From contig CAYQNW010000044.1 in the NCBI GenBank assembly GCA_964418885.1, positions 1 through 31,394 on the forward strand: a stretch of 31,394 bases of DNA. The letters are read 5' to 3'. Both the position numbers and the translations under genes were made by a program. The notes beneath the pieces were generated by a model. The model made no database searches. It saw nothing but the letters and a program-made list of their open reading frames with translations, and had not been told where the DNA came from. This DNA comes from BMS3ABIN03 sp964418885. Its GTDB lineage: Bacteria > Bacteroidota > Ignavibacteria > Ignavibacteriales > Ignavibacteriaceae. Positions 1 to 9,310 of the stretch are shown here, one piece after another; position 1 is the first letter of the stretch; the number at the start of each line of letters is the position of its first letter.

Positions 1-17
1 TTTTCTTATCTTTAAAT

Positions 18-1292
18 ATGAATGTGAAGTTATGGATAATATTCTCGCTGCTATTTTTATCTTTCTTTATCATTAATTCCTGTTCACAAAGAAACGATGA
101 CTTTTCAATCTGGATTGGCGGCTCACCGGAAGAAGTTGATTTCTGGGAAAAGGTTATTAATGATTTCAACGCAAAGTATGATTGCAATTTAATTCTCGTC
201 AGCCAGCCTACCTATACCGATCAGCGAAAACAAAGCCTGATAATTTCACTCGAAGGAAAACAACCAAATCCCGATCTTTTTTTAATGGATGTTGTATGGA
301 TAAATCAGTTCATACAATCTGACTGGCTTGAGCTGCTGACTGGCTTTGCAGAGAAAAGTAAATTTCAGACAGAACCATTTTTTAAACGTGTTTTAAATCT
401 CGTTGACAAATATGATAATAAACTATTTGCACTTCCTGTTTTCATGGATGTTGCACTCCTGTATTACAGAACTGATTTGATTGACCAGCCTCCTGAAACC
501 TGGGGGCAATTAAAAGAACTGTCTTTAAGAATTCAGAAAGAACAAAGAAAAACAAATGATAGTTTTGATGGATTCGTCTGGCAGGGTGCGCAATACGAGG
601 GACTGGTCTGTTCATTCCTTGAATTTATTGCATCAAACGGCGGTTCAATACTGCAAAACGATTCGGTTAAAATTAACAGCAAAGAAAATGAAGCAGCACT
701 TCAGTTTATGCAGAATCTGATTCACAAGTATAAAATTTCTCCGGAGAATACATACACCGAAATGAAGGAAGAAGAAGTGCGCAGGGAATTTCAGAATGGA
801 AATGCTTTGTTCGAGCGTAACTGGACTTACGCCTGGCAGCTTCATAACAGCGACGACTCGAATGTAAAAGGCAAAGTCGGTATGAAAATCCTTCCTCATT
901 TTAATAGGCACAAATCAGTTTCAACTTTAGGTGGCTGGCACATCGGTATGTCAAAATATTCGGATAACAAAGAAAAAGCATGGAAGTTTATTAAATATGT
1001 AACTTCATACGAGGTTCAAAAAAATATGGTGTTAACAATCGGCTGGAATCCCGGCAGAAAAGATGTTTACGATGATGAAGAGTTGAATAAAAAGCTTCCG
1101 CATTTAAAAACATTAAAATATGTCTTCGATAACACAGTTTCCCGTCCTACAGTTCCTTATTATGCACAAATATCGGAAGTGATTCAACGGAATGTGAACA
1201 ACTGTCTTGCAAATAAAATTTCTCCGTCTGATGCTTTGAAAGAAATTGAAATTGAAATGAAAAACATAATTAAGATTTATGGAGAGAAGTAA
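18..1292 (+). CDS. Sugar ABC transporter substrate-binding lipoprotein (family 1)
   Basis: Predicted extracytoplasmic receptor of a CUT1-type carbohydrate importer; it would capture a sugar or oligosaccharide and deliver it to the two permeases encoded just downstream. The 424-residue length is usual for family 1 solute-binding proteins. The N-terminus has a lysine, a hydrophobic stretch (residues 5-19) and a lipobox-like I-N-S-C with Cys22, so it should be lipidated and membrane-anchored. The body has family-like features: an early WIGGSPEEVDFWEKV segment, LFLMDVVWINQF near residue 90, and a late GGWHIGMSKYSDNKEKAWKFIKYV block, where such proteins close over the ligand. It overlaps the first permease gene by 14 bases, so the two are probably translationally coupled. 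The substrate cannot be read from sequence. The promoter probably lies before the window. Confidence 0.9.
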   Translation: MNVKLWIIFSLLFLSFFIINSCSQRNDDFSIWIGGSPEEVDFWEKVINDFNAKYDCNLILVSQPTYTDQRKQSLIISLEGKQPNPDLFLMDVVWINQFIQSDWLELLTGFAEKSKFQTEPFFKRVLNLVDKYDNKLFALPVFMDVALLYYRTDLIDQPPETWGQLKELSLRIQKEQRKTNDSFDGFVWQGAQYEGLVCSFLEFIASNGGSILQNDSVKINSKENEAALQFMQNLIHKYKISPENTYTEMKEEEVRREFQNGNALFERNWTYAWQLHNSDDSNVKGKVGMKILPHFNRHKSVSTLGGWHIGMSKYSDNKEKAWKFIKYVTSYEVQKNMVLTIGWNPGRKDVYDDEELNKKLPHLKTLKYVFDNTVSRPTVPYYAQISEVIQRNVNNCLANKISPSDALKEIEIEMKNIIKIYGEK

Positions 1293-2169
1293 AACAAACA
1301 TATCGGGAGAAACGAAAACAGCTTATCTTTTTAATGCACCGTTGATTATTACAGCAGTAATTTTTGTTCTCATTCCCGTTATCGGAACGATTGTTACAAG
1401 CCTGATGAGAGATGTTACTTTTCTTCCCGAAAAGTTTTTGGTCTTTGAAAACTATCAAAGATTATTCAGCGACAGACATTTTTTTGAATCGCTGCAATTC
1501 ACTTTGTTGTTTGTTGTCGTTTCGGTCTCATTTGAGCTAATCTTCGGTCTTGCCTTTGCTTTACTTTTAAACGAAACACTTCCTTTCCGTGGTTTTTTAA
1601 GAGTTGTCATTCTTATCCCGTGGGTTATTCCAATTGCAATTTCTGCAAGAATATGGGAACTCATTTACAATTTCAATTACGGCATTTTCAATTATATAAT
1701 TTTACAACTTAATATTTCTGATCAACCGGTAAGCTGGCTTGGTTCATCTATTGGTGCATTTGCAGCAGTAGTTGTTAGTGATGTGTGGAAGACAACACCG
1801 TTTATGGCGATTATTTTGCTCACCGGCTTATCGGCTATTAATCGTGATCTTTACAAGCAGGCAAGAATTGACGGAACAAATTTCCTGCAGCGATTTTTTA
1901 AAATCACTCTTCCATTATTAAAACCGGTCTTAGTGGTTGCACTGCTTTTCCGCTCGATCGATGCAATCAGGATTTTCGATTTGATTTACGTGCTTACTGG
2001 CGGTGGACCCGGAGGGAGTACATCTTCACTATCAATCTATGCATTCAATTATTATGTGTCCGGTGATTTTGGTTATGGTTCTGCTGTTTCTGTAATTGTG
2101 TTTTTGGCTGCAGGCTTGCTTTCTGTTCTTTATATTAAGTTCGGAAAATTCCGGGAGACATTACAGTGA
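1279..2169 (+). CDS. Sugar ABC transporter permease, MalF/UgpA type
   Basis: First inner-membrane subunit of the carbohydrate importer (296 residues, about six hydrophobic segments). The binding-protein-dependent permease signature, the EAA loop that docks on the ATPase, is visible at about residues 195-215 (ARIDGTNFLQRFFKITLPLL, with the invariant Gly after Asp). An upstream PWVIPIAISARIWELIYN segment and a downstream LTGGGPGGST segment are typical of MalF/UgpA proteins. The start overlaps the end of the receptor gene by 14 bases, and the stop overlaps the next permease start (GTGA), which fits one co-translated unit. It lacks the extra periplasmic domain of enterobacterial MalF, as is usual outside enterics. 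Confidence 0.93.
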   Translation: MERSKTNISGETKTAYLFNAPLIITAVIFVLIPVIGTIVTSLMRDVTFLPEKFLVFENYQRLFSDRHFFESLQFTLLFVVVSVSFELIFGLAFALLLNETLPFRGFLRVVILIPWVIPIAISARIWELIYNFNYGIFNYIILQLNISDQPVSWLGSSIGAFAAVVVSDVWKTTPFMAIILLTGLSAINRDLYKQARIDGTNFLQRFFKITLPLLKPVLVVALLFRSIDAIRIFDLIYVLTGGGPGGSTSSLSIYAFNYYVSGDFGYGSAVSVIVFLAAGLLSVLYIKFGKFRETLQ

Positions 2170-2996
2170 GAGAAGAAAGAATTATTAAATTATTAAAAAC
2201 CCTCGGGGTAATTTTTCTTCTCGTCTTCTGTTTATTCCCTTTTCTCTGGATGATTTTCATTTCGTTGAATAAAAATCCCGATTTTCTTTCTCCGCAAATT
2301 GAATTTGTTCTCACGTTCAGAAATTATTTTGAAGTGGCAACATCAAACAAATTTCATTTGTGGGATTATTTGATGAACAGTCTTGTCGTTTCCGTAGCCT
2401 CTGCAATTCTTGCGACATTTTTTGCCAGTCTTTCAGCTTATTCGATTACACGTTTGAAGTTTCCCGGAAGAATTGTGATTCCACTTTTACTTCTGGGATT
2501 TTCAATGTTTCCGCAGATTGCAATTGTCGGTTATCTTTTCGGGATGATAACCGATTTTGGATGGCTGAACAGTTACGCCGCTTTAGTTTTTCCTTACATT
2601 ACACTTGGACTTCCGTTGGCGTTGTGGATAATGTTAAGCTATTTCTCACAACTTTCAACTGAACTTGACAAAGCAGCCTTGATTGATGGTGCGAGCAGGT
2701 TGCAGATTTTGTTTAAGATTATTCTCCCGTTGTCTCTTCCGGCTTTGTTTTCTACTTTTATATTAACTCTTATTTATTCATTTAATGAATTTCTATTTGC
2801 GTTGATGTTAACAACAGATTACCACGGAAGAACAATTCCGGTCGGTATTGCTTTGTTCGAAGGACTACATGGACAAATTCCATGGGGATACATAATGGCA
2901 GCATCGGTGATTGCAGTTATTCCGGTCCTGATATTAATTGCTTTATTTCAGAAATATATTATACAGGGTTTAACAGAAGGTGCGGTTAAAGGATGA
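2166..2996 (+). CDS. Sugar ABC transporter permease, MalG/UgpE type
   Basis: Second inner-membrane subunit of the importer, 276 residues with about six membrane segments. The EAA loop lies near residues 169-190 (KAALIDGASRLQILFKIILP). The PLALWIMLSYFSQLSTELD segment just before it is typical of the MalG/UgpE branch. The start codon is GTG inside the GTGA overlap with the preceding stop, and the stop forms an ATGA overlap with the ATPase gene, so all three are likely translated by coupled ribosomes. It would pair with the MalF-type subunit to form the channel. Substrate is unknown. Confidence 0.93.
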   Translation: MREERIIKLLKTLGVIFLLVFCLFPFLWMIFISLNKNPDFLSPQIEFVLTFRNYFEVATSNKFHLWDYLMNSLVVSVASAILATFFASLSAYSITRLKFPGRIVIPLLLLGFSMFPQIAIVGYLFGMITDFGWLNSYAALVFPYITLGLPLALWIMLSYFSQLSTELDKAALIDGASRLQILFKIILPLSLPALFSTFILTLIYSFNEFLFALMLTTDYHGRTIPVGIALFEGLHGQIPWGYIMAASVIAVIPVLILIALFQKYIIQGLTEGAVKG

Positions 2997-4051
2997 TCGA
3001 TATCAAAATAAAAAACATAAAGAAAACATTTTTCACTGTTAAAAGAGGAAAAGTAGAAGCGTTGAAAGGAATTGACCTAGAGATTCCTGCCGGAAAATTT
3101 TTTGTTTTGCTCGGACCAAGCGGTTGCGGCAAATCTACTTTGTTAAATATAATTGCGGGAATAGAAAGATTATCCGAAGGGAAAATTTATTTCGGTGAAA
3201 AGCTTGTTGCCTCTTCAGACGAGAAAATATTTCTCTCTCCGAAGGAACGCGACGTTGCAATGGTTTTTCAGAGTTATGCTTTATACCCACACCTAACCGT
3301 TTATGAAAACATCGCTTTTCCTTTAAAAATTGCAAGGCTGGATAAAGATAAACTTGATGAAAAAGTAAAATGGGCAGCCGACATTCTTGAGATAAAAAAT
3401 ATATTAAATGCAAAACCGGGAGAATTAAGCGGCGGACAACGGCAACGTGTTGCTCTTGGAAGAGCCATAGTTAGAGAACCGAATCTGCTTTTGCTTGATG
3501 AACCGCTTTCAAATCTTGATGCGCTGTTACGGATTACAATGCGAAGTGAACTGAGAAGCATCCAACGTAAGCTTGAACTGACAACAATTTATGTTACCCA
3601 TGATCAGACTGAAGCAATGTCTCTCGGTGATAAAATCTCTGTTCTGAAAGATGGTGTTGTTCAACAGATCGGAACACCGGAAGAAATATATAATAACCCG
3701 GCAAATCTTTTTGTGGCAAAATTTATTGGTTCACCACCGATGAATATTTTGAATGAAAATCTTGTAAGGCACCTTAATGATCAGCTTCATTTTTTAGAAA
3801 GTAAAAGCCTTGAAAATGTTGTTGTCGGTATTCGTCCTGAAAAAATAAAAATCGTAAATAAGGACGAAGGAATAATTAACGCTAAAATTAAAATGAGCTG
3901 GTCTCCCGGAGGTGATTCGCTTTATTATCTGGAAGCAGAAAGAAATGAAATACTTGCTAAATCATCAGAAATTGAAAACATTAAAGATAATGATGACGTC
4001 GGTTTGAAATTCGGAAAAGATGACCTACTGATCTTCGATAGAGAAAACTGA
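2993..4051 (+). CDS. Sugar ABC transporter ATP-binding protein, MsmK/UgpC/MalK type
   Basis: Cytoplasmic ATPase expected to power the importer encoded upstream. All nucleotide-binding motifs are intact: Walker A GPSGCGKST (residues 41-49), Q-loop Gln93, signature LSGGQ (145-149), Walker B LLLLDE (165-170), D-loop SNLDA and switch His203. After residue ~240 the chain continues into an OB/TOBE-like regulatory domain (VVVGIRPEKI), the part that in MalK-like proteins contacts regulators or helps the dimer form. At 352 residues it is slightly short for the family, with an abbreviated TOBE region. Many Gram-positive and FCB genomes use one such ATPase for several importers; here it is in the operon, so it probably serves this one. 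It converges on the UPF0182 gene with a 45-base gap holding no clear terminator. Confidence 0.95.
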   Translation: MIDIKIKNIKKTFFTVKRGKVEALKGIDLEIPAGKFFVLLGPSGCGKSTLLNIIAGIERLSEGKIYFGEKLVASSDEKIFLSPKERDVAMVFQSYALYPHLTVYENIAFPLKIARLDKDKLDEKVKWAADILEIKNILNAKPGELSGGQRQRVALGRAIVREPNLLLLDEPLSNLDALLRITMRSELRSIQRKLELTTIYVTHDQTEAMSLGDKISVLKDGVVQQIGTPEEIYNNPANLFVAKFIGSPPMNILNENLVRHLNDQLHFLESKSLENVVVGIRPEKIKIVNKDEGIINAKIKMSWSPGGDSLYYLEAERNEILAKSSEIENIKDNDDVGLKFGKDDLLIFDREN

Positions 4052-4096
4052 CGGTTTATTCACATTTCCAATTCTCTGTTTTTACAAAACCAAAAT

Positions 4097-6958
4097 TTAT
4101 TTGTTGGTCTGTGTTCCATTTGTTCCGGTTCTTGCGGATAATTCATTCAAAAATCTCTGAAGCTTTTCAAGTTCCTGCGCAGACTGTGTAAATTTCTTTT
4201 CTCCCTGGAATTTTAGATAATTTTCAAACGCATTATTTGCCTGGCGAATTAAATCATCGATAGAAGTTTGTTGCTGTGGCGTATTATCCTTCCCGGTTGT
4301 TTCTTTTTTAACGGGGATTTCACCATACAATCCTTGCAAAGCATCTTTGAATGTTTCTGCATAACTAAGATTATCATTGTGCATAACGGCAACAAGACGA
4401 AGTTCCGGGTAAGCGGCAGTTTCTGCCTGGAGATAAATTGGTTCAACATAAATAATTGTTTCTTCAACGGGAATTACAAGAACATTACCGCGAATAACAT
4501 TCGATCCGCGCTGATCCCACAATGATAATTGTCCCGACAAATAGCTGTCCTGATCAATCTTTGTTTCAACCTGCTGAGTACCGAGCACACGTTTATCCTT
4601 CGGAAATTTATATGCAAGGAATTTTCCATAATTATCTTGATCACACATTCCGGCAATCCACACTATTAATACCTGTCTGTTTTTCGGAGTGAATGGAAGA
4701 ATTAAAACAAATTCAGGCTTGTCCGTCTCAGGACGCTCCCACATAATATAATAAGGATCGACAGGCTGAACTTCATTGTAATATTTTTCCGTAGCCCTTA
4801 TCCACAGATCTTCCTGATTATAAAAAACAGTTGGATCGGTCATATGGTACTTTGCATAAACAAGTCCCTGGACAAGAAGAAAATCAATTGGGTAACGAAC
4901 ATGACCCATCAAACTCTTCGGCATCTCCTCTTTCTTTTTAAACAAATCTGGGAATATATTATTCCATACTTTTATGATCGGGTCATTTTCATCGTAAATG
5001 TAGAAGTCAACCGACCCGTTGAACGCATCTACAACAACCTTAACTGAATTGCGAACATAATTTGCACCGTTCATTTCCGGTGATGTTTGCGTTTTTAAAT
5101 TCCTGTTCTGTTCTCCTTCTTTATAATAGATGTTTTCTGTGGAATTGAATGTCTCGCTGTAAGGAAAATAGTTGCTGGTAGTATAAGCATCTATTATCCA
5201 GTATAACCTGCCGTCATCACCAAGCACTATGTAAGGATCGTTATCATAAGTTAAGAATGGTGCAAGAGTTTTTACTCTTTCTTCAATCTGGCGATGAAAC
5301 ATTATTCTGCTTTTTGAATTGGGATAACTTGAAAAGAAGAATTTGGTGCCGTCAAATTTCCATCCGAATAAAAATTTCCTCCAGATATTTGAAATCTGTA
5401 CACCACCTTTTCCCGGATACTTTATATACACATTGTTTTCTCCGCTAGGATAATCAAACTCCTGTTCATCAGAATTAACAATTACATAAGAATCTGTCAG
5501 CTCGCCATAATAAATCTGCGGTTGTTTTACTTCGAGTTCGGGATATTTGCTTTTAGGCGGAATGTCCCTAATTAAAAGATTGGGAAGTCCTTCGGGTGTA
5601 AAATCACTCACGGTTGTTAATGTAATTCCGTAACCGTGTGTGTATTTGAATCTTTTATTTACAAAAGTCTGGCTTTGTTTTGGAAGATTTGATGGTTCCA
5701 TTTCTCTTGCGGAAACCATCACCTCTCTGTATTGGTTATCGAATTTGTAACGGTCAATGTCAACATCTTTAAATTCATAATAAAGACGGATTTCCTGGAA
5801 CTGTTTGTAAACGGCATCGAGAGCGCGCCAGTCCCAGAGCCTTATGTTATTAAAAGTTGCCTTGTCCCTCTGTACGATCTGTTTATTAAATTGTTCTTTT
5901 GCCGGGAATTCTCTTTCTTCGATCTTTTGAAGATTAAAACCATATCTCGTGAATTTGATGTTATTGTTGATGTATGGTTTTTCAAAAGTTATTTCATTTG
6001 GCTCAACCCGCAGCCATTGGAACAACCCCGGAATAACTGTTAATCCTATAAACCATATTACTAGAACTGTCACGGCAACCATTACAAGCAAAGTCGGTTC
6101 GGAGTGTGCATTTCTTATCTTTAATTTACCATAAAATTTCTGAAGAATTTTTCTTAAAGGTTTAATTAAAAGAAACAAACCGAGAACGATCATCAGAATT
6201 ATAATGATACTGTAAGCAGGAAGAAGAATATTTGCATCGGTCCATCCCGGTCCGCGAACAACACCACGATCCGAATACATCAAATGGAAACGACTTAAAT
6301 ATTTATCATAAGCTAAAACAAAAATTATAAGTGATCCGACAATCAGTATATTAGAATAAATTTTAGAACGTGTACCAGTATTAATACCTGTGAAGTCGAT
6401 ACTTAAATTGTAATTGCTGTCGATCCGGAAGAGAACTGCAAACAAAAGAGCAATGAGAGAAAGGAAAGTCAGAAGAATCAGCAGGATGTAAATTCTATCA
6501 AGAAAAGGAAGAGTAAAAAGATAGAAACCAGCATCTTTATTGAAAATCGGATCGGCAATACCGGCAGTTTCTCTGAACCAGAACTTTAACATTATCTCCC
6601 AATTTGATAATCCCCAGGCTCCGCCAACAATAAAAGCTAAACCCTGAGCAACTTTTTTTATATGCTTCCTGCTTTCAGGTATTGAATAAGTAAGAAGAGA
6701 AACTATTGCAATTGCAACAAGAGCTCCTATAATACCTATTGCCGACTCTGCCAGGATGAACGTCCAGAACCTATCATCATAACCGAGAGATTCGAACCAG
6801 AGCATCTCACCCCAGAAGTCTAAGAACCAGAAAAATCCAAGAGTGAATAGACCACCGATTATCCCAATTACTACTCTTTTTTTATTGTTTTTTCTTAATC
6901 CGGTAATCACAAAGAAACCGGAAATTACGACGAGAATTAATATAATTGCTATATACAT
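4097..6958 (-). CDS. UPF0182 (COG1615) large membrane protein
   Basis: A 953-residue protein of the UPF0182 family, whose function is not established. The N-terminal third carries about seven hydrophobic segments (roughly residues 2-20, 31-50, 66-92, 100-118, 153-175, 203-218, 245-268 and 292-312). Next comes a large extracytoplasmic part with family-typical stretches such as QWLRVEPNEITFEKPYI, IRLWDWRAL, THGYGITLTTV, and LVQGLVYAKYHMTDPTVFY. The C-terminus (about 895-945) is a charged helical tail, DDLIRQANNAFENYLKFQGE and following, that looks coiled-coil-like and matches the usual end of the family. The gene stands alone: it converges on the ABC operon and diverges from pepT across a 237-base intergenic region that should contain both promoters. 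Length and layout are complete; no frameshift is seen. Confidence 0.93.
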   Translation of the reverse strand: MYIAIILILVVISGFFVITGLRKNNKKRVVIGIIGGLFTLGFFWFLDFWGEMLWFESLGYDDRFWTFILAESAIGIIGALVAIAIVSLLTYSIPESRKHIKKVAQGLAFIVGGAWGLSNWEIMLKFWFRETAGIADPIFNKDAGFYLFTLPFLDRIYILLILLTFLSLIALLFAVLFRIDSNYNLSIDFTGINTGTRSKIYSNILIVGSLIIFVLAYDKYLSRFHLMYSDRGVVRGPGWTDANILLPAYSIIIILMIVLGLFLLIKPLRKILQKFYGKLKIRNAHSEPTLLVMVAVTVLVIWFIGLTVIPGLFQWLRVEPNEITFEKPYINNNIKFTRYGFNLQKIEEREFPAKEQFNKQIVQRDKATFNNIRLWDWRALDAVYKQFQEIRLYYEFKDVDIDRYKFDNQYREVMVSAREMEPSNLPKQSQTFVNKRFKYTHGYGITLTTVSDFTPEGLPNLLIRDIPPKSKYPELEVKQPQIYYGELTDSYVIVNSDEQEFDYPSGENNVYIKYPGKGGVQISNIWRKFLFGWKFDGTKFFFSSYPNSKSRIMFHRQIEERVKTLAPFLTYDNDPYIVLGDDGRLYWIIDAYTTSNYFPYSETFNSTENIYYKEGEQNRNLKTQTSPEMNGANYVRNSVKVVVDAFNGSVDFYIYDENDPIIKVWNNIFPDLFKKKEEMPKSLMGHVRYPIDFLLVQGLVYAKYHMTDPTVFYNQEDLWIRATEKYYNEVQPVDPYYIMWERPETDKPEFVLILPFTPKNRQVLIVWIAGMCDQDNYGKFLAYKFPKDKRVLGTQQVETKIDQDSYLSGQLSLWDQRGSNVIRGNVLVIPVEETIIYVEPIYLQAETAAYPELRLVAVMHNDNLSYAETFKDALQGLYGEIPVKKETTGKDNTPQQQTSIDDLIRQANNAFENYLKFQGEKKFTQSAQELEKLQRFLNELSARTGTNGTQTNK

Positions 6959-7195
6959 GTTTTTTCCGTCAGATAATTGTATTGTTAGATTCTTTTATAT
7001 ACTGAATAATCTTTAGAAAATAAAGGAATATCAATAAAAAAACTTAATTATCAATATTATACCACAGCACACTTTATTTGAGACGTAAATATTACTCAAA
7101 CAAACAATTACTCATTTCTGAATGAACTGTTTCTTGAATATGAAATCCATAATATATAGCTTGAATAACTATTTTGAATTAAATCTGAGGTAAAA

Positions 7196-8443
7196 ATGTT
7201 CGACGAAAAATATAAGTTCACCTGCGTTGACAGATTTTTAAAATATGTCAAGTACGATACGCAATCGGATGAAGACTCATCAACATTCCCGAGCACGGAG
7301 AAACAAAAAATTCTTTCCAAAGATCTTGCGGAAGAGCTAAAGAAAATGGGATTAAGTGATGCTCATTTAGATGAATGGGGTTACGTGATGGCAACTCTTC
7401 CATCTAATACATCAAAGAAAGTTGATCCGATTTCATTCATAGCACACGTAGATACTTCTCCGGCAGTTACGGGAAAAGATGTCAATCCTGTTATTAACAA
7501 AAATTACCAGGGCGGAGATATCAAATTAAAAAACGGCGGTTGGGTAATTACGGAAAATGAAAATCCTGATCTGAAAAACATGAAAGGATTCGATATTATC
7601 ACCACAGACGGGACAACTCTTTTAGGCGCAGATAACAAAGCAGGCGTTGCCGAGATAATGGACGCCGTAAATTATTTTCTGTCTCATTCTGAAGTGAAAC
7701 ACGGTCCTATCAAAATTTGTTTTACACCTGATGAAGAGGTAGGAAGAGGAACAGAGAAAATAGATTTGAAAAAATTGGATGCAAAGTATGCTTATACTGT
7801 CGATGGCTCAAGCAGGGGCGAGGTTGAGATTGAAACTTTCAGTGCCGATGCAGTGAACGTTATCTTCACAGGTAAAAACATTCATCCCGGATATGCAAAA
7901 GGAATAATGGTCAACTCGCTGAAAGTTGCAGCAGCATTCGTCGATTCACTTCCGAAAGATAAATTATCTCCCGAAACCACCGAAAAAAGAGAAGGGTATT
8001 TTCATCCCACAACGATGAGCGGGAATGAAGAAAAGACTGTTGTAAAATTTATTATTCGTGATTTCGAAACGCCGAAGTTGAAAGCGCTTGAGGATATTCT
8101 AAAAGATCTTGCAGAAAAAGCAGTTGAAAAATTTCCGGGTTCAAAATTAGATTTTGAAGTTATTGAACAATACCGGAATATGAGAGAAGTGCTTGATAAA
8201 CATCCGCAGGTTTATGAGTATGCTTTTGAAGCGATGAAAAACTTAAACATCGAACCGATTACTCACCCGATTCGTGGTGGTACGGATGGAAGCAAGTTAT
8301 CTTTTATGGGATTACCGACACCAAACGTTTTCGCGGGCGAACACAGTTTTCATTCTCAGCTTGAGTGGGTTGCTGTTCAGGATATGGAAATGGCTGTAAA
8401 GGTTATTGTAGAAATTGCAAAAGTGTGGGAAGAAAAAGCTTAA
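7196..8443 (+). CDS. pepT: Peptidase T (tripeptide aminopeptidase)
   Basis: Cytoplasmic di-zinc M20B aminopeptidase that removes the N-terminal residue from tripeptides. The 415-residue length is normal. The metal site is complete by family pattern: His84 and Asp86 (HVDTSPAV), bridging Asp146 (LLGADNKAG), catalytic Glu180 and ligand Glu181 (TPDEEVGRG), Asp203 (TVDGSSRGE) and His383 (GEHSFHS). The lid (dimerisation) domain lies between, with NIHPGYAKG and YRNM near its ends. The ATG is preceded by a GAGG about five bases upstream, the best ribosome binding site in this part of the window. The gene ends at a strong hairpin shared with the convergent yhhQ-like gene. Confidence 0.97.
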   Translation: MFDEKYKFTCVDRFLKYVKYDTQSDEDSSTFPSTEKQKILSKDLAEELKKMGLSDAHLDEWGYVMATLPSNTSKKVDPISFIAHVDTSPAVTGKDVNPVINKNYQGGDIKLKNGGWVITENENPDLKNMKGFDIITTDGTTLLGADNKAGVAEIMDAVNYFLSHSEVKHGPIKICFTPDEEVGRGTEKIDLKKLDAKYAYTVDGSSRGEVEIETFSADAVNVIFTGKNIHPGYAKGIMVNSLKVAAAFVDSLPKDKLSPETTEKREGYFHPTTMSGNEEKTVVKFIIRDFETPKLKALEDILKDLAEKAVEKFPGSKLDFEVIEQYRNMREVLDKHPQVYEYAFEAMKNLNIEPITHPIRGGTDGSKLSFMGLPTPNVFAGEHSFHSQLEWVAVQDMEMAVKVIVEIAKVWEEKA

Positions 8444-8455
8444 CATTTTTTCCGT

Positions 8456-8479
8456 AGAGACGCATAGCGATGCGTCTCT
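8456..8479. repeat. Perfect palindromic hairpin between convergent genes
   Basis: A 10-base perfect stem (AGAGACGCAT / ATGCGTCTCT) closes a four-base loop in the 41-base gap between pepT and the yhhQ-like gene. It has no long T-run on either side, so it is not a textbook intrinsic terminator, but it could end transcripts from both directions. The GTAGAGACGC...GCGTCTCT form resembles a short palindrome I recall as dispersed through many cyanobacterial and FCB genomes; that link is from memory and cannot be tested on one copy. Confidence 0.75.
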
Positions 8480-8484
8480 GCATT

Positions 8485-9174
8485 TTAAACCTCAATTGAA
8501 AAGGGAGTAAAGTTCGTATCCTTATCGTAGTAGTCCTCGTGTTCCTTTCTCTTTAGAAAACCGATTACCTTATAAGTAATCGGTGTGGCAATAACCTCCC
8601 AGCTTACCTTAATAATATAGTTTGTAATCATCACGGTAATTAACAAATCGTTCGGCCAGAAACCATAAAAAGCGACAGGATAAAAGATTAATGAATCGGC
8701 AGCTTCACCTGCTATTGTAGAACCGATAGTTCTCATCCATAAAAATTTGCCGGTGGTAAAAACTTTCATTTTAGCCAGGGTATAAGAGTTTACAAATTCG
8801 CCTGAGAAAAAAGCTAGCAGCGAAGCTGCAACTATTCTCGGAGTTTGACCGAATACTATCTCGTAAGCACCTTGATGAATCCATCCCTGTGCCGGGGGAA
8901 GGGAAACAACAACCCACGACATAAAAGATGCAAAACCCATTGCGGCAAACCCTGCCCAAACAACTTTTCTCGATCTTGCATAACCGTAAACCTCGGTAAG
9001 TATATCGTTGAAGAAATAGCTGATAGGAAAGAACAAAATACCCGCACCAAAAGATAATCCCGCAACAGTAACAACTTTTTCAGCACCGATGATATTAGAG
9101 CAAAGAAGAATTGTTACAAACGCTGCCATTATCAAATCGTAATATTTGAATTTCTTGATTACCTTTGTTTCCAT
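8485..9174 (-). CDS. Queuosine-precursor transporter, YhhQ family
   Basis: Inner-membrane protein of 229 residues in the YhhQ/DUF165 (Vut_1) family, known in E. coli to import the queuosine precursors preQ0/preQ1 for tRNA modification. About six hydrophobic segments are visible. The family hallmark is the stretch FGAGILFFPISYFFNDILTE followed by VYGYARSRKVVW, and a later SFYPVAFYGF-like segment (LIFYPVAFYGFW). A good ribosome binding site (AGGAG, about five bases before the ATG) supports the start. I looked for a preQ1 riboswitch in its leader on the minus strand and saw none. It is divergent from the U32 gene and convergent with pepT. No queuosine biosynthesis gene is nearby. Confidence 0.92.
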   Translation of the reverse strand: METKVIKKFKYYDLIMAAFVTILLCSNIIGAEKVVTVAGLSFGAGILFFPISYFFNDILTEVYGYARSRKVVWAGFAAMGFASFMSWVVVSLPPAQGWIHQGAYEIVFGQTPRIVAASLLAFFSGEFVNSYTLAKMKVFTTGKFLWMRTIGSTIAGEAADSLIFYPVAFYGFWPNDLLITVMITNYIIKVSWEVIATPITYKVIGFLKRKEHEDYYDKDTNFTPFSIEV

Positions 9175-9310
9175 ATATCTCCTGGAATTGATAAAATGGT
9201 GATACTATAAATAGCGGCTTTAACTTATGTAAAGAATAAATGATTACAAATAAAATTCCTTGAAACGGAATTCTTAAAAATTAGCCGGTTACTATTTTTA
9301 TATTTACGGT

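Noticed and set aside
645..911. Long antisense open frames inside the ABC receptor gene and many other genes
   Set aside because: They lie fully inside well-supported genes on the other strand, lack ribosome binding sites and resemble no family.
9254..9272. Six-base inverted repeat (AATTCC / GGAATT) upstream of the yhhQ-like and U32 genes, and a possible preQ1 riboswitch there
   Set aside because: The repeat is short and AT-biased, and the leader shows no preQ1-type C-rich loop or A-rich tail.
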